Shown here in pieces: positions 34,716 through 44,121 of a DNA stretch of 64,000 nt (its first letter is position 1; every line of letters begins with the position of its first letter). Source of the DNA: Natronococcus amylolyticus DSM 10524 (GTDB taxonomy: Archaea; Halobacteriota; Halobacteria; Halobacteriales; Natrialbaceae); contig NZ_AOIB01000028.1 of NCBI RefSeq assembly GCF_000337675.1, positions 210,140-274,139 of the forward strand. The letters are read 5' to 3'. The position numbers and the translations under genes are program-made. The notes beneath the pieces were generated by a model that searched no databases, had not been told where the DNA came from, and was given only the letters and a program-made list of their open reading frames with translations.

Positions 34716-36908
34716 TTACTCAGCGCCCGCCGACTCGGCGGTCGAACGAACTAGCGCCGGTGAGAGAGAGGATAGCGGGACACGTTCGCCGCCGGCCTCG
34801 TCGACGACGAGCTCCGAGAGTCCGGCATGGGGATCGTTACCGGCGTCGACGACGACGAGCTTCGCTCTAGCACTCCCGAGCTTCCGGGCTGCCTCCCGTG
34901 TCGCGTCCGTCGGGCTTCCGTCGGCGACGTTCGCCCTGCCGTCGGTGACGAGGACGACGACAGCAGCCTCCGACGTCGAGCGCTCGACGACCGACCGGGC
35001 GGTCTCGAGACCGGCGGGCAACGGCGTTCGGTCACCCGACGGCAGCTCCTTGAGATGGCGCGCGGCGAGGGAGACGCTGTCGGTCGGCGGAAGCAGTACG
35101 TCGGCGTCGTCGCCCGCGAACGCGACGAACGCGACCTCGTCGCGGTGCTGGTAGCTGTCCCGCAACAGCTCGAGGACGACGCCCTTGGCGGTTCGCATCG
35201 CGGGTCGCATCGATGCGCTCGCGTCGACGGCGAAGACGATCGTCGTCGACGTATTCCCGGCTCGCACGGATCGGCGGAGATCCTCCGTCTCGACGTCCGA
35301 CGCACCACGGGCCGCAGCGGACCGGACCGACGCCGCGGCGTCGATCGGGCCGTCGTCCGACGCGGATTCGGTCCTGACGCGGGCCCCCCGGTTCTCTGTG
35401 TCCGGCGTAACTGTCGTTCGGCTCCCTCCCGTACGGCCACGGCGGTCGGCCGTGACCTCGTCCGTCTCGAGTGCCGGCGCGCTCGCGTCGCCGACCTCAG
35501 CCCGACGGCCGGGAGCGAGCGGTCGAGCGTCGTCCCCATCCTCGTTCGATTCGGTATCGGTACCGTCGTCGTTCGATTCTGTACGATCCTCGGTCTCACC
35601 GTCCGATCCCTCGCGATCGCCCGCGGTCGCTCGTCCCGCCTCGGTCGAAGCCGAACGGTCGTCCTCGTCCGGTCGCCGTCCGCGCTCCGTTCCGTCGCGC
35701 TCGTCGTCGTTCGTGCCGTTCGAGCAATCCGAGCTACCGTCGGCCTCATCAGACTCGTCGTGGTCGCGGTCATGGCCCTCGTCGGCGTCGGGTTCGTCCT
35801 CGCGGGCGTCCTCGGATTCGGGTTCGCCCTCGTCGTCCCCGTCGCCCTCGTCGCTTCCATCCGTCTCGTCGGACGACTCCTCGTCGAACCAGTCCTCGAG
35901 AAGGTCCTTGAGCTCCGGTTCGTCCTCGAACGGCGTGCTCCGGAGGCGATGCGGGAGCGCGTAGCTGGCCGCCTCGCGGACGTCCGACTCGATCACGGTC
36001 GTCCGCCCTTCGAGGGCGGCCAGCGTCCTCGCGGTCCTGGCGGTCGCGATGTCGCCGCGGTGGCCGTCGACGCCGGCCTCGAGGCAGAGTTCGGCGATCT
36101 CGGTCTTGAACTCGTCGGGAAGCTCGACGCGGGACAGGCGGTCGCGCGCGCCGGCTACCGTCTCGCCGAGTCGATCGACGGCGTCGGCGTACGCCTCGGC
36201 TTGATCCGGATCGTCGCCGCGTTCGATCGTTCGGTCGATGATCTCGACCCGATCCGCGACGTCCCGGCAGCCCTCGACGGTCGCCTGGAGGGCGAACCGG
36301 TCCCGAAGCTGCGGGCGCAGGTCGCCCTCCTCGGGGTTCATCGTCCCGATCAGCGTGATGTTCGCGGGATGAGCGACGCTGATCCCGTCTCGCTCGACGG
36401 TGTTGACGCCGCTGGCTGCCGCGTCGAGGACGACGTCGACGAGGTGGTCCTCGAGCAGGTTGACCTCGTCGACGTAGAGGATGCCGCGGTTCGCGCGGGC
36501 CAACAGTCCGGGGTCGAACTCGGCCTCGCCTGCCAGGGCGTCCTCGACCGAGAGCGTTCCCACGATCCGGTCGCGGGTCGCTCCGAGCGGGAGCGTGACC
36601 AGCGGAACGGGTCGCGTCTCGACGGGCAGCTCGTCGGAATCGCGCTTTCGACAGCTCGCACACTGCAGCGTCGGGTCGTCGGGTGCGCAGCCGTACCGGC
36701 AGTCCGCGACGGCGCGCTGTTCGGGGAGGAGATCGGCGAGTCCTCGGACGGCGGTCGACTTCGCCGTCCCCTTCTCGCCGACGATCAACGCGCCGTCGAG
36801 TGTGTCGTTCGCAGCGATCGTCAACAGCGCGCGCTTGAGCTCCGACTGGCCGACGATCGCCGGAAACGGGGTCGACGACAGCTTTTTGCCCCCGGCGTTT
36901 ACAACCAT
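34716..36908 (-). CDS. cobaltochelatase AAA+/VWA subunit (ChlI-ChlD fusion)
   Basis: 730 residues. The N-terminal AAA+ domain (about 1-310) has Walker A GEKGTAKSTAVRGL, a Cys-rich insert (CRYGCAPDDPTLQCASCRK), Walker B ILYVDEVNLLEDHLVDVVLD and sensor region LIGTMNPEEGDLRPQLRDRF. A very acidic linker of about 170 residues follows. The C-terminal VWA domain (about 545-730) has the MIDAS motif IVFAVDASASMRP. It corresponds to BchI plus BchD (CobS plus CobT function) in one chain. It should power CobN, encoded divergently 34 bp away, in ATP-dependent cobalt insertion. Haloarchaea make no chlorophyll, which argues against magnesium chelation. Confidence 0.9.
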   Translation of the reverse strand: MVVNAGGKKLSSTPFPAIVGQSELKRALLTIAANDTLDGALIVGEKGTAKSTAVRGLADLLPEQRAVADCRYGCAPDDPTLQCASCRKRDSDELPVETRPVPLVTLPLGATRDRIVGTLSVEDALAGEAEFDPGLLARANRGILYVDEVNLLEDHLVDVVLDAAASGVNTVERDGISVAHPANITLIGTMNPEEGDLRPQLRDRFALQATVEGCRDVADRVEIIDRTIERGDDPDQAEAYADAVDRLGETVAGARDRLSRVELPDEFKTEIAELCLEAGVDGHRGDIATARTARTLAALEGRTTVIESDVREAASYALPHRLRSTPFEDEPELKDLLEDWFDEESSDETDGSDEGDGDDEGEPESEDAREDEPDADEGHDRDHDESDEADGSSDCSNGTNDDERDGTERGRRPDEDDRSASTEAGRATAGDREGSDGETEDRTESNDDGTDTESNEDGDDARPLAPGRRAEVGDASAPALETDEVTADRRGRTGGSRTTVTPDTENRGARVRTESASDDGPIDAAASVRSAAARGASDVETEDLRRSVRAGNTSTTIVFAVDASASMRPAMRTAKGVVLELLRDSYQHRDEVAFVAFAGDDADVLLPPTDSVSLAARHLKELPSGDRTPLPAGLETARSVVERSTSEAAVVVLVTDGRANVADGSPTDATREAARKLGSARAKLVVVDAGNDPHAGLSELVVDEAGGERVPLSSLSPALVRSTAESAGAE

Positions 36909-36942
36909 AGTTGCGCTAATACAATAGAGGTTTAAAAATTCG
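36909..36942. promoter_or_regulatory. 34-bp divergent leaderless promoter of chlID and cobN
   Basis: The two start codons face apart with only 34 bp between them. For the plus strand AATACAAT lies about 22 nt upstream of the cobN ATG; for the minus strand TTTTTAAACC lies about 22 nt upstream of the chlID ATG. Both spacings leave no room for leaders, and no Shine-Dalgarno site is present. The two TATA elements nearly abut, so the two transcription complexes may compete or be co-regulated. Confidence 0.6.
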
Positions 36943-39900
36943 ATGGCACGAATCGGGATCTACACGGCGACGGAGAACGAGCTTGGATCGATCGGACGCG
37001 CAGCGAAGCGCCTCGAGGACGTCGAACTGGTCGTTCGCTCGGAGAGCGACCTCGATGACGAGGCCGCGATCGAGGCGTTCGTCGAGGAATTGCGCGGCGC
37101 CGACGCAGCGATCTTCTGGCTACACGGCGCCGAGGACAGCATGCCGGGCTACGAGTACGCGACGGGCACACTCGAGGAGGCGAGCGTTCCGCTGATCGTC
37201 AAGGCGACCGGGGACGCCTTCGCCCTCGAGGATACGACAGTCGGCGCCGAGCACCGCGAGCGGGTCTGCGAGTACCTCGAGCGGGGCGGAACGATCAACG
37301 TCGAGAACTGCTGTCGGTTTCTCGCGAGCGAGTACGGCGACCGCGACCTCGCGTACGAGGAGCCGACCGAACTCCCCACGGAGGGTGTCTACCACCCCGA
37401 CTATCCGGGCGTGGGGTACGAGGAACTGCTCGAGACCCACGATCCGGGAAAGCCGACCGTGGCGGTCTGGTTCTACGAATCGCACTGGACCCACGAGAAC
37501 ACCCGCTACGTCGACGCGCAGGTCCGGGCGCTCGAGGAACAGGGGGCGAACGCCTTGCCGATCTTCTGCAACCCGGCGACGGATACGGACGAGCAGGAGG
37601 ACGCGGAGTGGGTGACCGACGAGTGGCTGCTGGACGACGCGAACGAACCCGTCGTCGACTCCGTCCTCTCCTCGTTTATGTTCTCGCTGTCGATGGACGA
37701 GCGCGGCCGCAGTGCAAACGACGAGGGCTCGAGCGCCGAGGACGTCTTCCTCGACCGACTCGGCGTCCCCGTCCTGCAGACCGTGACGACGATGCGCTCC
37801 CGGTCGCGCTACGAGGGCAGCGACACGGGCGTGATGGGGTTCGAACTCGCGCTTTCGGTCGCCTTACCGGAGTTCGACGGGAACGTGATCACCCACCCGA
37901 TCTCGGGGAAAGAACGCACCGACGACGAGGCCGGGATCGGGTCGGCCCCGGAACACCACTTCCCCATCGAGGATCGGATCGACCACGCGACGCGGCTGGC
38001 GGTCAACTGGGCCGAACTCCGGCACACGCCCAACGAGGAGAAACGGATCGCCGTCGTGCTGCACAACTACCCGCCGAGCGACGACGGGATCGGTACGGCG
38101 TTCGGACTCGACAGTCCCGAATCGACGGTGAACCTGCTCGAGGAGCTCGATGCTCGAGGGTACGACCTGGACGGTAAGTTGCCCGAGGACGGGCAGACAC
38201 TGGTTGAGAAACTGACCTCGCAACTGACGCTCGAGGACCGCTGGGTCGCCCCTGAGGACGTCCGCGAGCTCTCGGTCGACGTGGTCTCGACCGACCAGTA
38301 CGGCGAGTGGTTCGCCGACGCCGACGAGCGCTTTCGGGAGCACGTCCTCGAGGAGTGGGGCGAGGTTCCCGACCGTCCGTTCGCGATTCCGGGCGTCGAG
38401 TTCGGAAACGTGCTGGTGACGGTCCAGCCCCCGCGCGGATTCGGGATGGATCCCTCGAAGGTGTACCACGACTCCGACCTGCAGCCGCCCCACGACTACT
38501 ACGCGTTCTACGGCTGGCTGCGCAACGAGTTCGGCGCGGACGGCGTCGTTCACCTGGGCACCCACGGCAGCCTCGAGTGGCTCCCCGGCAAGACGGTCGG
38601 GCTCAACGGGGAGAGCGCGCCCGACCAGCTGATCGACGACCTGCCGAACGTCTACCCCTACATCGTCAACAACCCCGGTGAGGGCACGCAAGCGAAGCGA
38701 CGGTCGTACGCCGCGATCGTCGACTACCTCACGCCCGTCATGCGGGCCGCCGGAACGTACGACGAGCTGGCCGAGCTCGAGGAGCTCGCGAACCAGTACC
38801 GCGAGGCCGGGATGGAAGACGCCCGCGCCGACAGCGGCGAGCACCTCGAGGCGCTGATCCGGGAGAAAGTCGACGAGCTGGATCTCGCGGTCGAACTGGG
38901 TATTTCGGGTGAAATCACCGAGAAGGCCGACGTTCGCGGTCCCGAGGAAACCGGCACGACCCTGGCCGAGGGCGACATCACGGGCGACGAACTCGAGATC
39001 GACGAGCTCGTCGAGCGAGTCCACGAGTACCTCACGGACGTGAAGTCGACCCAGATCCGGCTGGGGCTCCATACCATGTCCGAGCCGCCGACCGACGACC
39101 GCCTCGTGGAGTATCTCGTCGCACTTACTCGACTCGAGAACCCCGGCGCGCCGAGCCTCCGGGAGAGCGTCGCCGGCGTCCTCGGGGTGGACTACGAGCG
39201 GATGCTGAACGCGCCCGGCGAGTACGACGAGGCCCTCGGAATGACTTACGCCGAGGCCGCCGACGAGGTGCGGGCGACGAGCCTCGAGCTGGTCGAGACG
39301 CTGGCCGAGCACGGGTTCGACGTTCCCGACTCGGAACGCGATGCTGGCCCCGAGGATGAGGTGAACATGAACCTGCTCGTCGTCGACCTCGAGACGATCG
39401 GCGACGCCCGCGCGACCTCGAGGGCTCACGACGATCTGCGGGAGGTGCTGGCGTACATCTGCGAGGAGGCCCAGCCGCGCGTCCAGGGGGCCGAGGACGA
39501 GGTCCCCCGGACCGCCGACGCCCTCTCGGGCGAGTACGTCCCGCCGGGCGGCTCCGGCGCGCCGACTCGCGGCGGCGTCGACCTGCTGCCGACGGCGCGG
39601 AACTTCTACACGCTGGATCCCCGGAAGGTGCCCGCCAGGCCCGCCTGGCAGGTCGGCAGCGAGGTCGCCGAGGGTGTCCTCGAGCGCCACTACGACGAGA
39701 ACGGCGAGTACCCCGAGGAGATCGGCGTCGTCGCCTGGGGGACCCCCACCGTTCGCACCCGCGGCGAGACGATCGCCCAGGTGCTCGCGATGATGGGCGT
39801 CGAGCCACAGTGGACCGACGCCGGCCGGATCGACGACGTCGAACCGATCCCCCTCGAGGAGCTCGACAGACCGCGGATCGACGTGACGACGCGGGTCTCG

Positions 39901-40839
39901 GGTCTGTTCCGGGACGCGTTCCCCGCCGCAGCGGGAGTGATCCACGATGCCGTCGACGCCGTGGTCGATCTCGAGGAACCCCACGAGATGAACTACGTCA
40001 AGAAGCACATCGAGGAGGAGGCCGAGGAGCTCGAGCAGGAAGCAGGGCTCGAGGAATCCGAGGCCCGCGAAGCCGCCACACACCGCGTCTTCACCACGAA
40101 ACCCGGCGGCTACGGCGCCGGGACGAACAAGGCCGTCGACGAGGGCAACTGGGACGACCGATCCGACCTCGCCGATGTCTACGTCCAGTGGGGCGGCTAC
40201 GCCATGGGGTCGCGAGGACGCGTCTCGGACGCCCACGACGCCTTCGAGCGCCGGCTCTCGAGCGTCGACGCGACCGTGAAGATCGAAGACACGATGGAGC
40301 AAGACGAGTTCGACTCCTCGGACTGGTACGCCTTCCACGGCGGCTTCATCTCGGCGGTGAGCGAGATCGCGGGCGAGGAGCCCGCCTCCTACGTCGGGGA
40401 CTCCTCGGATCCCGACAACGTCTCCGTCTACACCAACGAGGAGAAGGTCCGCAAGGCGATGCGCTCGCGGGTGCTCAACCCCGACTGGCTCGAGTCGATG
40501 GAGGACCACGGCTACAAGGGCGCTGGCGACCTCTCGACGACCGTCGACGTGACACTGGGCTGGGACGCCACCACGGGGGTCGTCAGCGACACCCTCTGGA
40601 ACGAGGTCGCCGAGAAGTTCGCCTTCGACGAGGATCGCCAGGAATGGATGCGCGACGTCAACCCGTGGGCCCTCGAGTCGATCACCGACACGCTGCTCGA
40701 GGCGATCGATCGCGACCTCTGGGACGCCGACGCGGAGACCGTCGACCGCCTGCGCGACCTGAATCTCGAAGTCGAGGGCGACCTCGAGGCCCGGACGACC
40801 AACGAGGTCGTCGGTGCGGGGGTGACGAACGATGACTGA
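36943..40839 (+). CDS. cobN: cobaltochelatase large subunit CobN
   Basis: 1298 residues, full length for CobN/BchH. Recognisable parts are the N-terminus MARIGIYTATENELGSIGRAA, EHHFPIEDRIDHATRLAVNW, the family block HLGTHGSLEWLPGKTVGLNG with YPYIVNNPGEGTQAKRR, TARNFYTLDPRKVPARPAW and the C-terminal KPGGYGAGTNKAVDEGNWDD...WGGYAMGS. It binds the tetrapyrrole and the metal; chelation needs the ATPase encoded divergently. In the aerobic pathway it acts late, on hydrogenobyrinate a,c-diamide. The same cluster also encodes CbiX, an early chelatase. Its stop overlaps the cbiC start by 8 nt. Confidence 0.95.
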   Translation: MARIGIYTATENELGSIGRAAKRLEDVELVVRSESDLDDEAAIEAFVEELRGADAAIFWLHGAEDSMPGYEYATGTLEEASVPLIVKATGDAFALEDTTVGAEHRERVCEYLERGGTINVENCCRFLASEYGDRDLAYEEPTELPTEGVYHPDYPGVGYEELLETHDPGKPTVAVWFYESHWTHENTRYVDAQVRALEEQGANALPIFCNPATDTDEQEDAEWVTDEWLLDDANEPVVDSVLSSFMFSLSMDERGRSANDEGSSAEDVFLDRLGVPVLQTVTTMRSRSRYEGSDTGVMGFELALSVALPEFDGNVITHPISGKERTDDEAGIGSAPEHHFPIEDRIDHATRLAVNWAELRHTPNEEKRIAVVLHNYPPSDDGIGTAFGLDSPESTVNLLEELDARGYDLDGKLPEDGQTLVEKLTSQLTLEDRWVAPEDVRELSVDVVSTDQYGEWFADADERFREHVLEEWGEVPDRPFAIPGVEFGNVLVTVQPPRGFGMDPSKVYHDSDLQPPHDYYAFYGWLRNEFGADGVVHLGTHGSLEWLPGKTVGLNGESAPDQLIDDLPNVYPYIVNNPGEGTQAKRRSYAAIVDYLTPVMRAAGTYDELAELEELANQYREAGMEDARADSGEHLEALIREKVDELDLAVELGISGEITEKADVRGPEETGTTLAEGDITGDELEIDELVERVHEYLTDVKSTQIRLGLHTMSEPPTDDRLVEYLVALTRLENPGAPSLRESVAGVLGVDYERMLNAPGEYDEALGMTYAEAADEVRATSLELVETLAEHGFDVPDSERDAGPEDEVNMNLLVVDLETIGDARATSRAHDDLREVLAYICEEAQPRVQGAEDEVPRTADALSGEYVPPGGSGAPTRGGVDLLPTARNFYTLDPRKVPARPAWQVGSEVAEGVLERHYDENGEYPEEIGVVAWGTPTVRTRGETIAQVLAMMGVEPQWTDAGRIDDVEPIPLEELDRPRIDVTTRVSGLFRDAFPAAAGVIHDAVDAVVDLEEPHEMNYVKKHIEEEAEELEQEAGLEESEAREAATHRVFTTKPGGYGAGTNKAVDEGNWDDRSDLADVYVQWGGYAMGSRGRVSDAHDAFERRLSSVDATVKIEDTMEQDEFDSSDWYAFHGGFISAVSEIAGEEPASYVGDSSDPDNVSVYTNEEKVRKAMRSRVLNPDWLESMEDHGYKGAGDLSTTVDVTLGWDATTGVVSDTLWNEVAEKFAFDEDRQEWMRDVNPWALESITDTLLEAIDRDLWDADAETVDRLRDLNLEVEGDLEARTTNEVVGAGVTNDD

Positions 40840-41575
40840 GGGCGAGTACGACGAGGAGTACGCCGATCTCGGGGCGACGACGGAGAACGCCATGGAGATC
40901 GCCGAGACGAGCATGGACATCGTCAGGCAGTTCGTCCCCGACGAGACGCTCGCCGATCGGGTTCGACAGAAGTCGGTCCACTCGATGGGCGACATCGAGT
41001 TCCAACACCTACTCGAGTTCACTGGCGGCGACGAACTCGGCGACGACGAGGACGCCCCCGTCCGTGCCGGCGCTCGCGCCGTCCTCGAGGAGGCGACGAT
41101 CGTCACGGACATCACGATGGCCAAAGCCGGCGTCACGGGTCGGGGTCACGACTGCGAGACCCGCAAGGCGATCGGCAACGGGGCCGAGCTCGCGAAGGAG
41201 ACGGGTATGACCCGGACCGCCGCCTCCGTGCTCGAGTTCGACAAGCGGGGCGTCTACGACGATTCGATCGCCGTGGTCGGCAACGCACCGACGGCGGCGT
41301 TCGCGCTCGCGGACTGCATCGAGAACGGCACCCGCCCGGCCGCGATCGTTGCGACGCCGGTCGGCTTCGTGAAGGCCGAAGAGAGCCGCCAGCGCGTTCG
41401 CGAGGTCAGCGAGGAGCACGGCGTTCCGGCGATCACCAACGTCGGTCGCCGCGGCGGGAGCGGCCTGGCGGCCGCGCTGACGAACGAGCTGATCCACGTC
41501 GCGAGCGACGTTCGAACGGGCGAGCTCGAGCTGGATCGGACGGCATCCGATCGGGCGACCCGGAGGGACGAATGA
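40832..41575 (+). CDS. cbiC: cobalt-precorrin-8 methylmutase CbiC
   Basis: 247 residues. The precorrin-8X methylmutase fold is clear: SVHSMGDIEFQHLLEF (with the catalytic His region), VRAGARAVLEEATIVTDITMAKAGV, DSIAVVGNAPTAAFALADCIENG and AIVATPVGFVKAEESRQRV...GVPAITNVGRRGGSGLAAALTNEL. The enzyme moves a methyl group from C-11 to C-12 to make cobyrinate. An acidic extension of about 30 residues precedes the core. It overlaps cobN by 8 nt and cbiE by 4 nt, so all three are translationally coupled. Confidence 0.95.
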   Translation: MTEGEYDEEYADLGATTENAMEIAETSMDIVRQFVPDETLADRVRQKSVHSMGDIEFQHLLEFTGGDELGDDEDAPVRAGARAVLEEATIVTDITMAKAGVTGRGHDCETRKAIGNGAELAKETGMTRTAASVLEFDKRGVYDDSIAVVGNAPTAAFALADCIENGTRPAAIVATPVGFVKAEESRQRVREVSEEHGVPAITNVGRRGGSGLAAALTNELIHVASDVRTGELELDRTASDRATRRDE

Positions 41576-42411
41576 GCGGCGAGTACGACCTCGATTCGGG
41601 TCCTGACCCGGCAACGTTCGCGGCCGGGAGCGCGGAGCCCGACGTCGACGAGTCGACCGACGACCCCGTCTACGTCGTCGGCGTCGGGCCCGGGAACCAA
41701 GAGTTCCTCACGCCCCGCGGCGAGCGTGCGATCCGGGAGGCCGACGTCGTCGTCGGCTTCACCACCGTCGTCGAGTTCGTCGAGGAGCTGACCGACGCCG
41801 ACCTGCTGACCTGCGGCTACAAGGACGAGGCCGCAGCTCTCGAGACGTTCGGCGAACGCGTCGCTACCGGCGAGTCCGGAACTGCCGTGGCGATGGGCGA
41901 CCCCAACCACTCGGGCTACCAGTTCGTCGGGAAGGTCCAGAACGCCGTCGAGCAGAGCTCGACGAGCCCCGACTCGCACACTCGTCGGGATGCCGCGGAC
42001 CGAGCGATCTCCGAGCGTCCGATCCGGATCGTCCCCGGCATCTCCTCGCTGCAGGTGGCCGCGAGCCGCGCCCGAATCCCGATGGAGGACGCCGAGTTCG
42101 TCACGCTCCACAAGAGCGGCGACCTCGAGGACGACGTCGACCGACTCGCGAGGGCCGTCGTCGAGGAGGACCGTCACCTGCTCGCGCTCCCGCGACCGTA
42201 CGATCGGATGCCCGGCGACCTCGCTGCATTGTTGCTCGAGCGCGGCGCCGACCCCGAACTCGAGGCGCTGGTCTGTGAGAAGCTCACCCACGAGGACGAG
42301 CGGATTCACCGGTTCACGCTGGCCGACCTGTCGGCACACGCGGGCGGCGACGACCGGGAGGACACACCGTTCTCGGATCTGGTGGTGCTCGCGGTGCGAC
42401 AACCCGTGTAG
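41572..42411 (+). CDS. cbiE: cobalt-precorrin-7 C5-methyltransferase CbiE
   Basis: 279 residues. After an acidic N-terminal extension (about 1-34) comes the tetrapyrrole methylase fold: VYVVGVGPGNQEFLTPRG, READVVVGFTTVVEF, VAMGDPNHSGYQFVGKVQNAV, IRIVPGISSLQVAASRARIPMEDAEFVTLHKSG and LALPRPYDRMPGDLAALL. CbiE methylates C-5 using S-adenosylmethionine. In many bacteria CbiE and CbiT are fused as CobL; here they are separate, with cbiT 163 nt downstream. Confidence 0.92.
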   Translation: MSGEYDLDSGPDPATFAAGSAEPDVDESTDDPVYVVGVGPGNQEFLTPRGERAIREADVVVGFTTVVEFVEELTDADLLTCGYKDEAAALETFGERVATGESGTAVAMGDPNHSGYQFVGKVQNAVEQSSTSPDSHTRRDAADRAISERPIRIVPGISSLQVAASRARIPMEDAEFVTLHKSGDLEDDVDRLARAVVEEDRHLLALPRPYDRMPGDLAALLLERGADPELEALVCEKLTHEDERIHRFTLADLSAHAGGDDREDTPFSDLVVLAVRQPV

Positions 42412-42574
42412 GGGTTGGTCGTTTTGCTTCCCGACTTCGAAGATCGCTCTCTACCCTCTTCGGCCAATCCAGTAGCACAACGAATGTTTCGCTATTGAAA
42501 CTCAGAATGCGCAATAGAATTTGATCTAAACCAACCACAATTGTTTTAGTGGAGGCACCAGTCATCCACGGGTA
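42412..42574 (+). promoter_or_regulatory. 163-nt A/T-rich region before cbiT, probable internal promoter
   Basis: This is one of only two sizeable gaps in the cobalamin gene string. The A/T-rich part (about 42480-42550) contains AATAGAATTTGATC and CAATTGTTTTAG, the latter about 25 nt upstream of ATG 42575. It looks like a separate promoter for the cbiT-cbiL-cbiF part. I see no cobalamin-riboswitch B12-box pattern. Confidence 0.4.
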
Positions 42575-43186
42575 ATGGCACCGATTGCGCTGCCACACGA
42601 CGCGAAGGCCGGGCCGACGAAGGCCGAAGTTCGGGCCGTTACCCTCTCGAAGCTCGCGCTCGAGGCGGACGACCACTTCGTCGAGGTCGGCTCCTGTACG
42701 GGCGCCGTCACGATCGAAGCCGCGCGACGGGCGGGGCGCGTAACCGCCCTCGAGCGGAAGGCCGAACGGCTCGAGACGACCGAGAAGAACCTCGCGGCGA
42801 ACGCCGACTCGTTGCGGGCCGACGTCGAACTCCGAAACGCGGAGGCCCCCGGGGGGCTACCCGAGGACGCCGACGCGCTCTTTCTCGGCGGGAGCCGCAA
42901 CTTCGAGGCCGTGCTCGACCACGCCGCAGAGACGGGCGTCGATCGCGTCGTGATGAACGTCTCGCGCCTCGAGGTCGCCGGTCGGGCGACCGAGGCGTTC
43001 CGCGAGCGGGACCTCCTCGAGGAGGTCGTCCAGTTCCAGGTGAGTCACGGCTACGAGCTCGCCGGGGCGACGAGCTTCGACTCGGAGAATCCGGTGTACA
43101 TGCTGGTCGGCAGCGCGACCGACAACGACGCGGGCGGGGACGACGGAAAGCGAGTCGCCGCCGACGGTGGGGGATCGCAGCGATGA
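42575..43186 (+). CDS. cbiT: cobalt-precorrin-6B C15-methyltransferase (decarboxylating) CbiT
   Basis: 203 residues with a class I Rossmann methyltransferase fold: LPHDAKAGPTKAEVRAVTLSKL (typical CbiT entry), SAM motif DDHFVEVGSCTGAVTIEAA, VTALERKAERLETTEKNLAAN and ALFLGGSRNFEAVLDHAA. It methylates C-15 and removes the acetate side chain at C-12. The C-terminal 20 residues are a Gly/Asp-rich tail. It overlaps cbiL by 4 nt. Confidence 0.93.
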   Translation: MAPIALPHDAKAGPTKAEVRAVTLSKLALEADDHFVEVGSCTGAVTIEAARRAGRVTALERKAERLETTEKNLAANADSLRADVELRNAEAPGGLPEDADALFLGGSRNFEAVLDHAAETGVDRVVMNVSRLEVAGRATEAFRERDLLEEVVQFQVSHGYELAGATSFDSENPVYMLVGSATDNDAGGDDGKRVAADGGGSQR

Positions 43187-44121
43187 CCCTCTACGGCGTC
43201 GGGCTCGGCCCCGGCGAGGCCGACCTCGTGACGGTCCGAGGAAAACGGATTCTCGAGGACGCGGACGTGGTCTACTCGCCGGGCCGACTCTCGCGGACCG
43301 TTGCCCTCGAGCACGTCCCAGAGGAACGGATCGGCGACCTCGAGTTTCCGATGACGAGAGACGAGGAGAAGCTTCGGGCGGCCTGGAAGGAGGCCGCCGC
43401 GGAGATCGCGCCCAACGCTCGCGAGGGCGACGTCGCCTTCGTCACGCTCGGCGATCCGAACGTCTACTCGACGTTCGGTCACCTGCGGCGAACGATCGAC
43501 GCCTTCCACCCCGACGTCGACCTCGAGATCGTCCCCGGCGTGAGCGCGGTGACGGCCTTCGCGACCGCGCTGGGCGTCGAGATCGAGGCCGGCGCAGGGC
43601 TCTCGCTCCGGGAGGCGGCCAGCGGGGCGAGCCCCACGGGACCGGATCGGATGATCCTGTTCAAGGTCACCGACGCGCCGGCGACCCACGCGGGGCTCGT
43701 CGAGGCGGGCTACGAGGTGACCTACGGCCGCCGGCTGTTCATGGAGCAGGGTGAGACCCTCGTGACCGACGACCCCGCCGAGATCGACGAACGGGACTAC
43801 TACACGCTGGCCTACGCCGAGAAGGCGGATCTCGAGATCGAGCAGGCGACGGCAGCCTTCCGAACCGACGGAACGGACGCTCGCTCGAGCGACGGTGGCA
43901 CCGAGCCCGACGCCGAGCCGTCGGGCGACGAGTCGATCGCGGATGGCGGCAGCGAGTCGACCGTCGCGGGGCGATCGTCGGCGAACGGACCGTCGTCCGG
44001 ACGCGAACGAGGTGTCGAGTTTCGTTCCCTTCCGGAGGATTCGGACGTCGACGGCACGCTCGTCGACCTCGAGCGCGCCGAGGGCTGTGAACACGGCGAC
44101 TGTAGCGAGCACTGGTACTGA
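43183..44121 (+). CDS. cbiL: cobalt-factor II C20-methyltransferase CbiL with metal-binding C-terminal tail
   Basis: 312 residues. Tetrapyrrole methylase core (about 1-225): MTLYGVGLGPGEADLVTVRG, VVYSPGRLSRTVAL, VTLGDPNVYSTFGHLRRTID, EIVPGVSAVTAFATALGV and FKVTDAPATHAGLVEAGYEV. The first dedicated C-20 methylation is its likely job. Beyond the usual end the chain continues with a Ser/Gly/Asp-rich linker (about 230-285) and finishes in CEHGDCSEHWY (residues 302-312). That tail offers two Cys and two His in nine residues, a plausible metal site. Its ATG overlaps cbiT by 4 nt, and its TGA shares one base with the cbiF ATG. Confidence 0.93.
   Translation: MTLYGVGLGPGEADLVTVRGKRILEDADVVYSPGRLSRTVALEHVPEERIGDLEFPMTRDEEKLRAAWKEAAAEIAPNAREGDVAFVTLGDPNVYSTFGHLRRTIDAFHPDVDLEIVPGVSAVTAFATALGVEIEAGAGLSLREAASGASPTGPDRMILFKVTDAPATHAGLVEAGYEVTYGRRLFMEQGETLVTDDPAEIDERDYYTLAYAEKADLEIEQATAAFRTDGTDARSSDGGTEPDAEPSGDESIADGGSESTVAGRSSANGPSSGRERGVEFRSLPEDSDVDGTLVDLERAEGCEHGDCSEHWY

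Noticed and set aside
38000-41136. Very long minus-strand open frame opposite cobN
   Set aside because: Same cause. The plus-strand CobN has continuous family motifs, and the minus product has no recognisable domain.
42412-42574. Cobalamin riboswitch upstream of cbiT
   Set aside because: No B12-box-like sequence or suitable multi-stem fold is seen, and such riboswitches are not expected in haloarchaea.
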